DNA of 64,000 nucleotides from Candidatus Izemoplasma sp. (lineage in GTDB: Bacteria; Bacillota_I; Bacilli_A; Izemoplasmatales; Izemoplasmataceae): contig JAGYII010000001.1 of NCBI GenBank assembly GCA_018402725.1, positions 62,001 to 126,000 of the forward strand. The letters run 5' to 3'. The position numbers and the translations under genes were made by a program. The notes under the pieces were generated by a model that saw only the letters and a program-made list of their open reading frames with translations, ran no database searches and had not been told where the DNA came from. Numbering within the stretch: the stretch's first letter is position 1; every line of letters begins with the position of its first letter. Positions 8,808-16,458 of this stretch are shown here, piece after piece.

Positions 8808-9924
8808 AGTCGTATTAGGGATGAGTGGGGGCGTCGATTCTAGTGTTGCAGCGTATTTATTAAAAGAAGCCGGTCATGAAGTGATTGGCCTTTTCATGCG
8901 CAACTGGGACTCGACCATAAATCAAGATACGCTCGGGAATCCTACCTTAGATGACGAAGTTTGTGAGCAAGAGAAAGATTATCAAGACGCCCAAAAAGTG
9001 GCCGCATTTTTAGACATTCCTTTGCACCGCGTTAATTTCATTGAAACCTATTGGGAAAAAGTCTTTCAATACTTTTTATCCGAATATAAGAAAGGCCGAA
9101 CCCCCAATCCCGATGTGATGTGTAATAAGATGATTAAGTTTGCCGAGTTTTTTGACTTCGGCGCACAGTTTAATCCAGACTTTTTTGCGATGGGACATTT
9201 TGCAAGAACGACGACCCACGAGGGCACCTTGCATCTCCTCAAGGGACGGGATGATAATAAAGATCAAACTTATTTTTTATCGCAACTCAATATCGACCAA
9301 TTATCAAAATCTCTTTTTCCAGTCGGAAGCTATACCAAAAAAGAAATCCGAGATATCGCTTTAAGGATTGGATTACCGACTGCGACTAAAAAAGATTCCA
9401 CGGGTATTTGTTTCATTGGGGAACGCGATTTTAATCAGTTCTTAAACAATTATTTGCCGGCTAAAAAAGGCCCGATTGTGAATCAACAAGGGGAAATTTT
9501 AGGCACTCATACGGGCTTAATGCATTACACGATCGGACAACGAAAAGGCATTGGTTTAGGTGGGCATCCCAAATATGGCACTGAACCTTGGTTTGTTTTG
9601 GGGAAAGACCTTGATCAAAATACGCTCTTAGTGGGCCAAGGCTATCATCATCCCTTGCTCTATGGGACGCATGCTTTTGCCAGTAGTTTAAACTGGATTG
9701 GTGAACCCTTTGAAACCTTGACTTGTAAAGCGAAGTTCCGTCACCGCCAGAAAGATTTAGCCGTTCAGATTTCCAAAGATGAAAAAGAACTCCGGATTGA
9801 CTTTTTAGAAAAAGCCAGAGCCGTTACTCCCGGTCAAGCCGTGGTTTTTTATCATGAAGACCGATGCCTGGGCGGTGCGTTTATTGATGAAGTTTTTGAA
9901 GCTGAAGAAAAACTCCCGAGGTAG
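8800..9924 (+). CDS. mnmA: tRNA-specific 2-thiouridylase MnmA
   Basis: MnmA adds sulfur to U34 of tRNA-Lys, -Glu and -Gln. The PP-loop GMSGGVDSSVAA is at the N-terminus. The two catalytic cysteines are in NPDVMCNKMIKF and DSTGICFIGERDF. The C-terminal beta-barrel has LGGHPKYGTEPWFV and GQAVVFYHEDRCLGGA. ATG 8800 gives the standard MSKVVLGMSGG start and has GGTGA at 8790-8794. The in-frame ATG 8788 lacks a ribosome site. The gene overlaps the end of nadE. Confidence 0.95.
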   Translation: MSKVVLGMSGGVDSSVAAYLLKEAGHEVIGLFMRNWDSTINQDTLGNPTLDDEVCEQEKDYQDAQKVAAFLDIPLHRVNFIETYWEKVFQYFLSEYKKGRTPNPDVMCNKMIKFAEFFDFGAQFNPDFFAMGHFARTTTHEGTLHLLKGRDDNKDQTYFLSQLNIDQLSKSLFPVGSYTKKEIRDIALRIGLPTATKKDSTGICFIGERDFNQFLNNYLPAKKGPIVNQQGEILGTHTGLMHYTIGQRKGIGLGGHPKYGTEPWFVLGKDLDQNTLLVGQGYHHPLLYGTHAFASSLNWIGEPFETLTCKAKFRHRQKDLAVQISKDEKELRIDFLEKARAVTPGQAVVFYHEDRCLGGAFIDEVFEAEEKLPR

Positions 9925-9927
9925 AAC

Positions 9928-10746
9928 ATGAAGGTTGGACTTGCCCTTTCAGGTGGAGGGGCCAAAGGATCATTTCAACAAGGGGTCTTAGATGTTTTTG
10001 AAGAAGAAGGCCTCTTTTCTTATGTCAAACAAATTTCTGGAGTTTCAATTGGGGCGTTGCATGCCGTGTGTGTGGCTGCAAATAAACTAGACTACTCCCG
10101 AGGAATTTGGGAAACCGTGGATAAAAAAGAAGCTTTTGATGATGGTCAAACCCTGTTAGAACGTTTAAAGGCCAATGAATACGACGTTTTAAATAAAGGG
10201 TTATTTCCGATTCGTAAGTTAGATCAACTTTTAGATGAGTTTTTAGATCTAGATACCTTGCGTTTAGATGTCTATGTGGGAGCAACTAAAATTAGTCTTA
10301 AAAACCCTACCTTTAGCTCTATCTTCAATTACAATTTACAACATATAAAACGGGGCGAGCTGCCCATTGAATACATTCATCTCAACGAATTACCTGCTCG
10401 TTTAATCAAGAAAATTCTTTTAGCATCGACTGCAATCCCTGTCGTTTTTAAACCCGTCCAAGTGGGTGAAACGATTTATGTGGATGGAGGGGTCTTTAAT
10501 AACACTCCGATTAAACCTCTCCTTGATTCAAAGATGGATAAAATTATCGTCATCGATTTATTTCGTTTTAATTTAAGACGAAAACCTAAAATTGAAGCCG
10601 TCCCCATTTATTATATTTATCCCCATCATTATTTGGGTGGAGTCTTAAATTTTAATCCTGATCAAGCTCAAGCAAATATCGCTTATGGGCGAGAAGTGGC
10701 CCTTGAACATCTCCCTGAAATTAGACGTTTTTTAGAACTCAACTAA
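9928..10746 (+). CDS. Patatin-like phospholipase
   Basis: The 272-residue protein is a serine acyl hydrolase of the patatin family. The oxyanion hole GGGAKG is at residues 9-14, the nucleophile is S40 in GVSIG, and the catalytic aspartate is D185 in VDGGVFNN. No signal peptide is seen, so it is probably cytoplasmic or membrane-associated. It follows mnmA by 3 bases and ends within a terminator stem. The true substrate is unknown; membrane phospholipid turnover is the usual proposal. Confidence 0.88.
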   Translation: MKVGLALSGGGAKGSFQQGVLDVFEEEGLFSYVKQISGVSIGALHAVCVAANKLDYSRGIWETVDKKEAFDDGQTLLERLKANEYDVLNKGLFPIRKLDQLLDEFLDLDTLRLDVYVGATKISLKNPTFSSIFNYNLQHIKRGELPIEYIHLNELPARLIKKILLASTAIPVVFKPVQVGETIYVDGGVFNNTPIKPLLDSKMDKIIVIDLFRFNLRRKPKIEAVPIYYIYPHHYLGGVLNFNPDQAQANIAYGREVALEHLPEIRRFLELN

Positions 10747-10761
10747 AAAACGTCTTTTTTT
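10724..10761 (+). terminator. Rho-independent terminator after the patatin gene
   Basis: A 12-base stem GACGTTTTTTAG / CTAAAAAACGTC with a 7-base loop is followed by seven Ts. The left arm overlaps the 3' end of the coding region. Confidence 0.92.
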
Positions 10762-10808
10762 AACGTAAAAAACTCCCCTTGGTTGAATCATGTAAGTAAG
10801 GAGGCGTT

Positions 10809-11432
10809 ATGAAACTATTTCTAATGATCATCGGATTTTTGATGTTTAGTTTGACCCCCATTGAGGCGAAGGATTATTTGCACTATCAATCGATTGCATT
10901 TGAAAAGACGCATCATAAATTTTTGCATGAATTTACCGCCTTTGACATGATTAGACATTTAGATAAGCTTGAAGGCACTCGCTTTTGGGGGTGGCGACTC
11001 TATCCCGTTACTAATCATGAAAAAGTTCTCTTCACCAAAGAAACCATCTTATTCATCCACAACGAAGGCACGACTGCCATCACTCAATCTTACCTTTTAA
11101 AAACGTCTGAACAATCCAAAATTCAGTTTGATACTCGCGGGACCATTACCACTAAAAACAAAGGGAGTTATAAGGGCTTTGACCTTAATTTAGATGCTCA
11201 GCTTGATATTAGTATGGTAAGTGATGTTAATACCACGCTTCAGGAAGAAACTAAAATAAACATTGAAATTGATCCGATGACTTCTTTAAAAGTCGCTATC
11301 TACGGGGAAGGATATATCTCAAACGGCGTTGGTCGATATTTTAGGTTCTTTCGTCCGGTAAGAGAAGGGGGGTATGAGGTTTTTGTCTTGGCCACGGAAT
11401 ATTATGGGATTGAAAAGCTTGCGCTTAAGTAG
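10809..11432 (+). CDS. Secreted protein of unknown function, first gene of a four-gene ABC cluster
   Basis: I do not recognise this 207-residue protein. It begins with a signal peptide (about residues 1-20, ending near IEAKDY) with no lipobox cysteine, and the rest looks beta-rich and hydrophilic. It is expected to be secreted or surface-exposed. ATG 10809 follows AAGGAGG. It overlaps the next gene, and a short ABC ATPase and a membrane protein follow, so the four genes look like one operon. Its role is not known. Confidence 0.6.
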   Translation: MKLFLMIIGFLMFSLTPIEAKDYLHYQSIAFEKTHHKFLHEFTAFDMIRHLDKLEGTRFWGWRLYPVTNHEKVLFTKETILFIHNEGTTAITQSYLLKTSEQSKIQFDTRGTITTKNKGSYKGFDLNLDAQLDISMVSDVNTTLQEETKINIEIDPMTSLKVAIYGEGYISNGVGRYFRFFRPVREGGYEVFVLATEYYGIEKLALK

Positions 11433-12252
11433 CCTTATCCTCGTATTAGCCATTGTCTTAATTCGCTTTTTTAGTGCGCCTTTATGGCCGGATGATTTAG
11501 CGATTCATACCGAAGATAAAATCTATCTTCTCCAAGCGGGGGAAGATTGGGTGATTTATTTTAAGCACGCCGAGACTCGGCATCCTTTTTTAGATGCTGA
11601 AAATATCACCAGAATCCAGCTTGAAAATGAGACCATGGGCATGGAACTCTCTTTGGGCCACCTAGCTTCAGAAACCTTGTTCGACCAGACTCAAGTCACG
11701 ATCATGACGTTAATCCACCCTTTTAAATCAACCCGAGTCCCTCTTACGTTAGAACGTCCGGAATTATCGATTTACATGCTCGATGGTTCGCGGATTTCTT
11801 TTGAATTAGAATGGGTTGGAATCTTCCCTGAAAAAGAACATTTTCACGCCCTTCCTTTTAGTGAATTATATGGCCTTTATGCGGCCGATCGTTTGGGACT
11901 TCAAGGCCTCTATTTAACCCTTGAAAACCCAACCAATCAAGAGCGCTGTATTACAAGGATGGATCTTGGATTGGGTTCTTTAAACCCATTAGATATCTAT
12001 CAAACCACCACATTTTTTATTCCCCATCAACCTTTAGACGATTATGAAAAAGTCCCATTTAAAGGCTGTATTAAAGCCTTTGAGACGGTTCACCTATTAA
12101 TTGAAATGAGGGTCTCTTCGGTATTAGAAAGTCTTCCCATCACCTTAGAATTTAAATCGGGATTAACGGCCTACTTAGAACCCGTTCGGTTGGTGAGAAA
12201 CGTTTCATTCCATCACGACATGCCTCTTATTGAAGGTCAGTTTTATGATTGA
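11404..12252 (+). CDS. Membrane-anchored protein of unknown function, second gene of the ABC cluster
   Basis: This protein of about 282 residues has one N-terminal hydrophobic segment (LSSLILVLAIVLIRFF) and a long extracytoplasmic, probably beta-rich domain. No known family is evident. ATG 11404 is the better start because it places the anchor at the very N-terminus. ATG 11374 is possible and has a G-rich stretch before it. It overlaps the preceding secreted-protein gene and the following ATPase gene. It may form a surface part of an exporter, which is inference from position only. Confidence 0.55.
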   Translation: MGLKSLRLSSLILVLAIVLIRFFSAPLWPDDLAIHTEDKIYLLQAGEDWVIYFKHAETRHPFLDAENITRIQLENETMGMELSLGHLASETLFDQTQVTIMTLIHPFKSTRVPLTLERPELSIYMLDGSRISFELEWVGIFPEKEHFHALPFSELYGLYAADRLGLQGLYLTLENPTNQERCITRMDLGLGSLNPLDIYQTTTFFIPHQPLDDYEKVPFKGCIKAFETVHLLIEMRVSSVLESLPITLEFKSGLTAYLEPVRLVRNVSFHHDMPLIEGQFYD

Positions 12253-12772
12253 GATTAAAGGATATAAAAAAAAGTATTCAACTAAAACCATGACCCTTAA
12301 TCATTTTAAATCTTTAAAAACTGGGTTCGCGTTACAAGGGGTGAATGGAGCTGGGAAAACAACTTTATTAAAAGCCATGGCTAATTTAATTCCTTTTCAG
12401 GGTCAGATCACGATGCCTAGACCTGTCTTATATGTGGATGCGTCGATGGGATTACCAGAGGGGGCTATAAAAACCTTAAAGCCCTTACTAAACATTCAAG
12501 CTCGAGCCTTATATAATCTGTGGTTTAAAGAAATAGAAGATGACTTAGTGCCCAAAAAGTGTTCGTTAGGGATGCAGCAAAAATTACGGTTATGTTTAGC
12601 TCTTTCGGCTCCGGTTCGATCTTTGTTGCTTGATGAACCCTTAAGAGGGCTTGATCAAGCGGCCATTCAGGCGTTTTTAGAAGCGTTGAAAACAGAGACA
12701 AAAACCTTGATCATAACGTCCCATGAAATATTTGTGAAACCTGAGAGTTGGGATATTCTTGAACCGTTTTAA
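12245..12772 (+). CDS. Short ABC transporter ATP-binding protein
   Basis: The ATPase is only 175 residues. Walker A is GVNGAGKTTLLKA, the signature region is CSLGMQQKLRLCLALS (ABC-2 export style), Walker B is LLLDEPLRGLD and the H-loop is ITSHE. A normal Q-loop is hard to see: the expected Gln region reads VLYVDASMGLP. The following gene encodes a membrane protein, so the pair could be a minimal ABC-2-like exporter. ATG 12245 overlaps the upstream stop by 8 bases; ATG 12230 is an alternative. Confidence 0.75.
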   Translation: MIEIKGYKKKYSTKTMTLNHFKSLKTGFALQGVNGAGKTTLLKAMANLIPFQGQITMPRPVLYVDASMGLPEGAIKTLKPLLNIQARALYNLWFKEIEDDLVPKKCSLGMQQKLRLCLALSAPVRSLLLDEPLRGLDQAAIQAFLEALKTETKTLIITSHEIFVKPESWDILEPF

Positions 12773-13436
12773 CGGCCGCTTAGCACTATTATTTTATGGG
12801 GAGAAGTATGCGTTTATCACGGTGATAGCTTTAGTATTATTAACGGGTAGTGCTTATTTTAGACTTGGGTCATGGGATGGTTGGTCGGTGGATTATTTTA
12901 AGGCAGAAACTTATAGGGACCTTCACTTAGCTCCTCATTTAATAAGTATTCAATTGATTTATCATGGCTACCTCGCAGGTCTATCGATTTTATTTTTTAA
13001 GGACCTAAAAACATGGACCTGGATGATCCCGTGGAGTTCAAGCCTACACTTAGCTTTTGTTTATGGGGGTATCATCGGTCTGAGCGCTCTATTATTTTTA
13101 GGGGTAAATCACCAACTTAGTGCCCAATTAGATGCGATTATGCCCGTCTTAGATTATTCGCAGAATTTACTCAGTCTTGCGCTATATACCGCCTTACTTT
13201 ATTCGCTGATCGGAATCCTTTTTAAGCCTGTAGGCGTCGTTATTTTTTATTTAGGAGTGGCCCTAATTCTTCTTTATCCCGTTGATTCCATCGGCTTTAG
13301 AGCCCTGGCTTTTAAAGCCACTGGGCTTTATGATAATCATCTTGATTTAACGGTGACCTTAAATCAACTCTTAGGGATGATGATGGTATGGAGCTGGGTG
13401 ATTATTATTAGGTTTAAAAAAACCGCCCTCTTTTAG
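12759..13436 (+). CDS. Integral membrane protein, probable permease partner of the short ABC ATPase
   Basis: The 225-residue protein has about six hydrophobic segments and no recognised family motif. The start is TTG 12759, inside the end of the ATPase gene. No better start is visible downstream before the first membrane span. The size and topology suit an ABC-2 type permease. The assignment rests on position. Its TAG stop lies two bases before the -35 box of the infC promoter. Confidence 0.55.
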   Translation: MNRFNGRLALLFYGEKYAFITVIALVLLTGSAYFRLGSWDGWSVDYFKAETYRDLHLAPHLISIQLIYHGYLAGLSILFFKDLKTWTWMIPWSSSLHLAFVYGGIIGLSALLFLGVNHQLSAQLDAIMPVLDYSQNLLSLALYTALLYSLIGILFKPVGVVIFYLGVALILLYPVDSIGFRALAFKATGLYDNHLDLTVTLNQLLGMMMVWSWVIIIRFKKTALF

Positions 13437-13438
13437 AC

Positions 13439-13466
13439 TTGACAGCACCGGTAGGTATGTTATAAT
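13439..13466 (+). promoter_or_regulatory. Sigma-A promoter of the infC-rpmI-rplT operon
   Basis: TTGACA at 13439-13444 and TATAAT at 13461-13466 are both consensus, separated by 16 bases. Transcription would start near 13473. Confidence 0.9.
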
Positions 13467-13472
13467 GACATT

Positions 13473-13586
13473 CGTAAATCGTGGAAAGTAGAGCACAGCT
13501 CTCACCTGATTGACATCGTCGATGGGTTCACGCTGCTTTCATATTTTTATGTTTGCGTGTGGACTAATGACGTCCACATTTTTTAT
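13473..13586 (+). promoter_or_regulatory. L20-type leader of infC-rpmI-rplT
   Basis: The 5' leader folds into an outer stem (GAAAG near 13483 with CTTTC near 13537) containing an AGAGC/GCTCT hairpin, followed by a terminator hairpin. This position and layout match the ribosomal protein L20 leader of Bacillota, where L20 binds a 23S rRNA mimic and causes premature termination. The family assignment is from context and sequence resemblance; I could not run a covariance model. Confidence 0.7.
13558..13584 (+). terminator. Attenuator terminator in the infC leader
   Basis: The stem TGTGGAC / GTCCACA with a 7-base loop is followed by six Ts, between the operon promoter and the infC start. It fits a regulated terminator for L20 autocontrol. 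Confidence 0.82.
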
Positions 13587-13602
13587 TGTGAGGTGAATTT
13601 TT

Positions 13603-14145
13603 ATCGTCAAAAATCCCAAAAAGCGGGAAATCGCTACCAATGTAAACGAAACGATTAGGGTCCGTGAAATGATGGTCATTAGTGATACTGGAGAACAACT
13701 GGGCCTAATGAGCAAAGAAGAAGCCATTGAAAAAGCCTTTGATCGAGATTTAGATCTCGTTTTAGTTGCGCCCAATGCAAACCCCCCTGTCGCAAAGTTT
13801 ATTGATTACAATCGATTCAAATATGAAACGCAGCGTCAAGCGAGAGAAGCCAAGAAAAAACAAACGGTGACGACGCTCAAAGAAATCAGACTCTCCCCGT
13901 CGATTGAAAAGCATGATATAGAGACCAAACAAAGAAGTGCAATTAAATTCCTAGAAAAAGGGTCTAAACTTAAGCTTTCAGTCCGATTCAGAGGCCGCCA
14001 ACTGGCCCATACCGATCAAGGTCGTAAAGTTCTCACCGAATTTGCGACCGCGGTAAAAGACTACGCAGAAGTCGAATCGCATCCTAAAAAAGATGGCAAA
14101 ACCATGTTCATGGTGCTGAGCCCCATTAAGAAAGACAAAAAATAA
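13603..14145 (+). CDS. infC: Translation initiation factor IF-3, with ATC start
   Basis: IF-3 binds the 30S subunit and checks initiator codon pairing. The conserved N-terminus (VNETIRVREMMVISDTGEQLG) begins before the first in-frame ATG at 13669, so the true start must be upstream. A TGA at 13594-13596 closes the frame, leaving only ATT 13597 and ATC 13603. AGGTG at 13591-13595 is 7 bases from ATC 13603, so ATC is chosen, giving 180 residues. IF-3 genes classically use such rare codons for autoregulation. The C-domain is normal (KEIRLSPSIEKHDIETK). Confidence 0.9.
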   Translation: MVKNPKKREIATNVNETIRVREMMVISDTGEQLGLMSKEEAIEKAFDRDLDLVLVAPNANPPVAKFIDYNRFKYETQRQAREAKKKQTVTTLKEIRLSPSIEKHDIETKQRSAIKFLEKGSKLKLSVRFRGRQLAHTDQGRKVLTEFATAVKDYAEVESHPKKDGKTMFMVLSPIKKDKK

Positions 14146-14158
14146 AGGAGACATCACG

Positions 14159-14359
14159 ATGCCTAAAATGAAAACCCATAGTGGCACTAAAAAAAGGGTG
14201 AAAAAAACCGGAACCGGAAAAATCAAAGTTGCACATGCTCAACACAGTCACTTAAAATCCAATAAAAACAAAAATACCATTCGTGGCTTAAAAGGTGCGA
14301 ATTATTTATCCAAGAGTGATACTAAACGGATAAAAGGTATTTTAGATAACATCAAATAG
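14159..14359 (+). CDS. rpmI: 50S ribosomal protein L35
   Basis: A 66-residue basic protein with the typical L35 opening MPKMKTHSGTKKRVKKTG and the ending LSKSDTKRIKGILDNI. It lies between infC and rplT, the universal order, with a strong AAAGGAG ribosome site. Confidence 0.97.
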   Translation: MPKMKTHSGTKKRVKKTGTGKIKVAHAQHSHLKSNKNKNTIRGLKGANYLSKSDTKRIKGILDNIK

Positions 14360-14368
14360 GAGGACACC

Positions 14369-14911
14369 ATGGCTCGAATTAAAGGGGGCAACGTCGCCCG
14401 CAAAAGACGTAAAAAGGTACTTAAATTAGCCAAAGGCTATTTTGGTTCAAAACATACTCTTTATAAAACCGCGCATGAACAAGTGATGAACTCCTTGATG
14501 TATGCGTACAGAGACCGGAAAAAACGTAAAAGTGATTTCCGTAAATTGTGGATTACCCGAATTAACGCTGCCAGCCGTATGCACGGAATGTCTTATTCCC
14601 AGTTTATGAGCGGCCTCAAGAAATCAAACATTGTTTTAAACCGTAAAGTTTTAGCGGACTTAGCGGTGACCGATCCTCAATCTTTTGGTCGATTAGTTGA
14701 ATCCGCTAAATCAGGGATTGCTAATCCAAAACCAGCCTTGCCAAAAGTATTAAATTTAGTGCCTGCATCTAAACCATTAGTCCCTAAAAAAGTAGCTCCA
14801 ACTAAAGTAGCTACACCTGTTAAAGCAGAACCTGTTAAAGCCGCCGCTCCTAAAGCTGCTGAACCTAAAGCTGCTGAACCTAAAGCTGCTGCACACACTG
14901 TCCTGCACTAA
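14369..14911 (+). CDS. rplT: 50S ribosomal protein L20 with a C-terminal Ala/Lys/Pro tail
   Basis: The first 118 residues or so are a normal L20 core ([20 protein letters not shown] at the start and [20 protein letters not shown] later). L20 helps assemble the 50S subunit and is the likely repressor of its own operon. Unusually, about 60 more residues follow, rich in Ala, Pro and Lys with repeated [11 protein letters not shown] units. The frame then breaks near 14894-14901, adds AAHTVLH and stops at 14909-14911. The same repeat continues in another frame to 15072, so the intended tail may be about 110 residues. Confidence 0.92.
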   Translation: MARIKGGNVARKRRKKVLKLAKGYFGSKHTLYKTAHEQVMNSLMYAYRDRKKRKSDFRKLWITRINAASRMHGMSYSQFMSGLKKSNIVLNRKVLADLAVTDPQSFGRLVESAKSGIANPKPALPKVLNLVPASKPLVPKKVAPTKVATPVKAEPVKAAAPKAAEPKAAEPKAAAHTVLH

Positions 14912-15069
14912 AAGCTGCCGCTCCTAAGAAAGCTGCTGCACCTAAAGCCGCTGCACCTAAAGCCGCTGCACCTAAAAAAGCTGCTGCACCTAAAAAAGCT
15001 GCTGCACCTAAAAAAGCTGCTGCACCTAAAAAAGCTGCTGCACCTAAAAAAGCTGCTGCTCCTAAGAAA
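14835..15069 (+). repeat. Tandem repeat coding AAAPK/AAAPKK at the end of rplT
   Basis: Units of 15-18 bases (gctgctgcacctaaaaaa and variants) repeat about a dozen times. The 3' copies are almost identical, which suggests recent slippage or expansion. The array is interrupted by a non-repeat octamer at 14894-14901, where the reading frame changes. Confidence 0.92.
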
Positions 15070-15072
15070 TAG
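14902..15072 (+). pseudogene. Displaced 3' coding segment of the L20 tail
   Basis: From CCT at 14902 an open frame encodes [10 protein letters not shown] and then repeated AAAPKK to a TAG at 15070-15072. It is shifted relative to rplT and has no start or ribosome site of its own. It is most simply the true C-terminus of L20, displaced by an indel or an assembly error at the repeat. A programmed frameshift is possible, but I see no slippery heptamer. Confidence 0.7.
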
Positions 15073-15096
15073 TATTATTTAGAATAAAATAGATAA

Positions 15097-15122
15097 GAAA
15101 ACCATTTTGGTTTTCTTTTTTC
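15097..15122 (+). terminator. Rho-independent terminator of the infC-rpmI-rplT operon
   Basis: The stem GAAAACCA / TGGTTTTC with a 3-base loop is followed by a T-rich tract. Confidence 0.9.
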
Positions 15123-15139
15123 TTTAACAGCTCGCCACG

Positions 15140-15168
15140 TTGACACCTATTCAAGGGAAGACTATAAT
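15140..15168 (+). promoter_or_regulatory. Full-consensus sigma-A promoter of a structured RNA
   Basis: TTGACA at 15140-15145 and TATAAT at 15163-15168 with an optimal 17-base spacer. Transcription should start near 15175, immediately before the long closing stem of the RNA described next. Confidence 0.93.
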
Positions 15169-15175
15169 GAAGTTA

Positions 15176-15347
15176 GAACTACAGGGTTGGAAATCACTCA
15201 TAAGCGACCCCAACGTATTGCATAAGGCGCCGAGGCATTATCTGTGTTGAAGACCCAGTAACAACGGGGATCCTAAGGCTAATGCAAGAGGTGACCGACT
15301 TGGTAGAATTTAGGTTCTGCTATTGAGTGATTTCCAAGCCTGTAGTT
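15176..15347 (+). ncRNA. Structured non-coding RNA, raiA-motif-like candidate
   Basis: Both ends pair in a 24-base closing stem with one mismatch: 15177-15200 (aactacaggg ttggaaatca ctca) with 15324-15347. It encloses about 120 bases with no good open frame and several complementary blocks (cgacccc/cgggg, gcataaggc-type/ggctaatgc). A full-consensus promoter drives it. The size, isolation and conserved-looking purine-rich blocks fit the raiA RNA motif of Bacillota best in my judgement. 6S RNA is the main alternative; it would be a more rod-like fold. The 3' arm runs into TTCTTTT and then the ribosome site of the next gene. Confidence 0.6.
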
Positions 15348-15362
15348 CTTTTAGGAGCAAAA

Positions 15363-15998
15363 ATGAAACGATTAATGGAGAAATATCCAGGCCCCATCAA
15401 TATTATTTATACGGTGTTAACCGTAAGTGTCGCCATCATTTTAGTGGTTTTTAATAGTGAACAGATTATCGTCCCTACTTTAGGGGGCTTGATTATCGCT
15501 TATGCGCTTTATCGCACGTATATGTTGATTGTTAAGAAAGAAAAGACCATTGCTTTAAAGGTTTATCTTCTAGAAATTGGCCTCCAAGTAATGATTGGGG
15601 GTTTACTTATCTATCTCACGGTCTCTGCGACATTTACATTAGGGGCCCTTTTTGGATACCTTTTAGGGGGATTATTAATCGTTCGTGGGACCTTGTATTT
15701 GTATGCGACCCGGGTTCAAGCCCATCTAGAAGAACTCAGTACATTTATGATTCACATTGGGGCCATCATTGCGGGGACGTATTTAATCATTCAAGGTAAT
15801 TTCACTGCCGAAGTGGTGAGTGGAATCATCCTTGCCGTCGCCTTAAAAAGATCCCTTAAAACCGGATATAAGGCTTATAAATCATATCGCCAAATCCCCA
15901 CTAAATCTTCATCCGAACCCCGTCAAATAGAAGCCGCTAAAGAAAACGAACCCTCATCAGATACGCCTCGGATTGAATCCATTCAGTGGAAGGAATAA
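15363..15998 (+). CDS. DUF308/HdeD-like membrane protein
   Basis: The 211-residue protein has about six hydrophobic segments in the paired-helix style of DUF308/HdeD proteins and a hydrophilic C-terminal tail of about 40 residues. ATG 15363 follows AGGAG at 15353-15357. A longer frame from GTG 15327 would start inside the 3' arm of the preceding RNA and is rejected. Its function is unknown. Its mRNA may be read through from the RNA promoter. Confidence 0.65.
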   Translation: MKRLMEKYPGPINIIYTVLTVSVAIILVVFNSEQIIVPTLGGLIIAYALYRTYMLIVKKEKTIALKVYLLEIGLQVMIGGLLIYLTVSATFTLGALFGYLLGGLLIVRGTLYLYATRVQAHLEELSTFMIHIGAIIAGTYLIIQGNFTAEVVSGIILAVALKRSLKTGYKAYKSYRQIPTKSSSEPRQIEAAKENEPSSDTPRIESIQWKE

Positions 15999-16019
15999 GA
16001 GCATTGAAAGGAGCTTCGG

Positions 16020-16457
16020 ATGTTTTCAGAACTATGTCAACTCTTACAAAAACTCACTCAAAATCACAAACGAATAATGAATACGATGCTTGAAAGATAC
16101 GATATTACTTATCCGCAATACCTTGTTTTAATCACGATTTTAGAAAAAAAAGAAGTCTTAGCAAATGAAATCATTGGCTATCTTGACTCAGATAAGGCGA
16201 CCTTATCTGGCATTATTAAAAGACTACATCAACGGCAATGGATTTTAAAAAGCATCGATGCGAATGACCGCCGTAAACAAGTCTTAACTTTAAGTAGTGA
16301 AGGCTATGAAAAAATGCAAGCCATCGGTTCTTTAGAGTCAGATTGTGAAGCGATGTTATCGCATTCCTTCGTCCTTAAAGACCAAAAGAAAATGGAACAA
16401 TATCTCCAAGAACTCATTCAAAATCAAAATCAATATCTCAGTGAATCGAGGCGATAA
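16020..16457 (+). CDS. MarR family transcriptional regulator
   Basis: The 145-residue winged-helix protein has the MarR recognition region (YPQYLVLITILEKKEVLANEI, then SDKATLSGIIKRLHQRQWI) followed by the wing DANDRRKQVLTLSSEG. It is expected to be a dimeric repressor responding to a small molecule or oxidant. AGGAG precedes ATG 16020. The peptidase gene begins one base after its stop, so they are probably cotranscribed. The ligand is unknown. Confidence 0.9.
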   Translation: MFSELCQLLQKLTQNHKRIMNTMLERYDITYPQYLVLITILEKKEVLANEIIGYLDSDKATLSGIIKRLHQRQWILKSIDANDRRKQVLTLSSEGYEKMQAIGSLESDCEAMLSHSFVLKDQKKMEQYLQELIQNQNQYLSESRR

Positions 16458-16458
16458 T

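Noticed and set aside
14677-14898. Reverse-strand frame of 73 residues rich in Ala
   Set aside because: It is the shadow of the L20 tail repeat, with no ribosome site.
14835-15069. CRISPR-like or satellite array
   Set aside because: Units are 15-18 bases without spacers and translate to AAAPK repeats continuous with L20.
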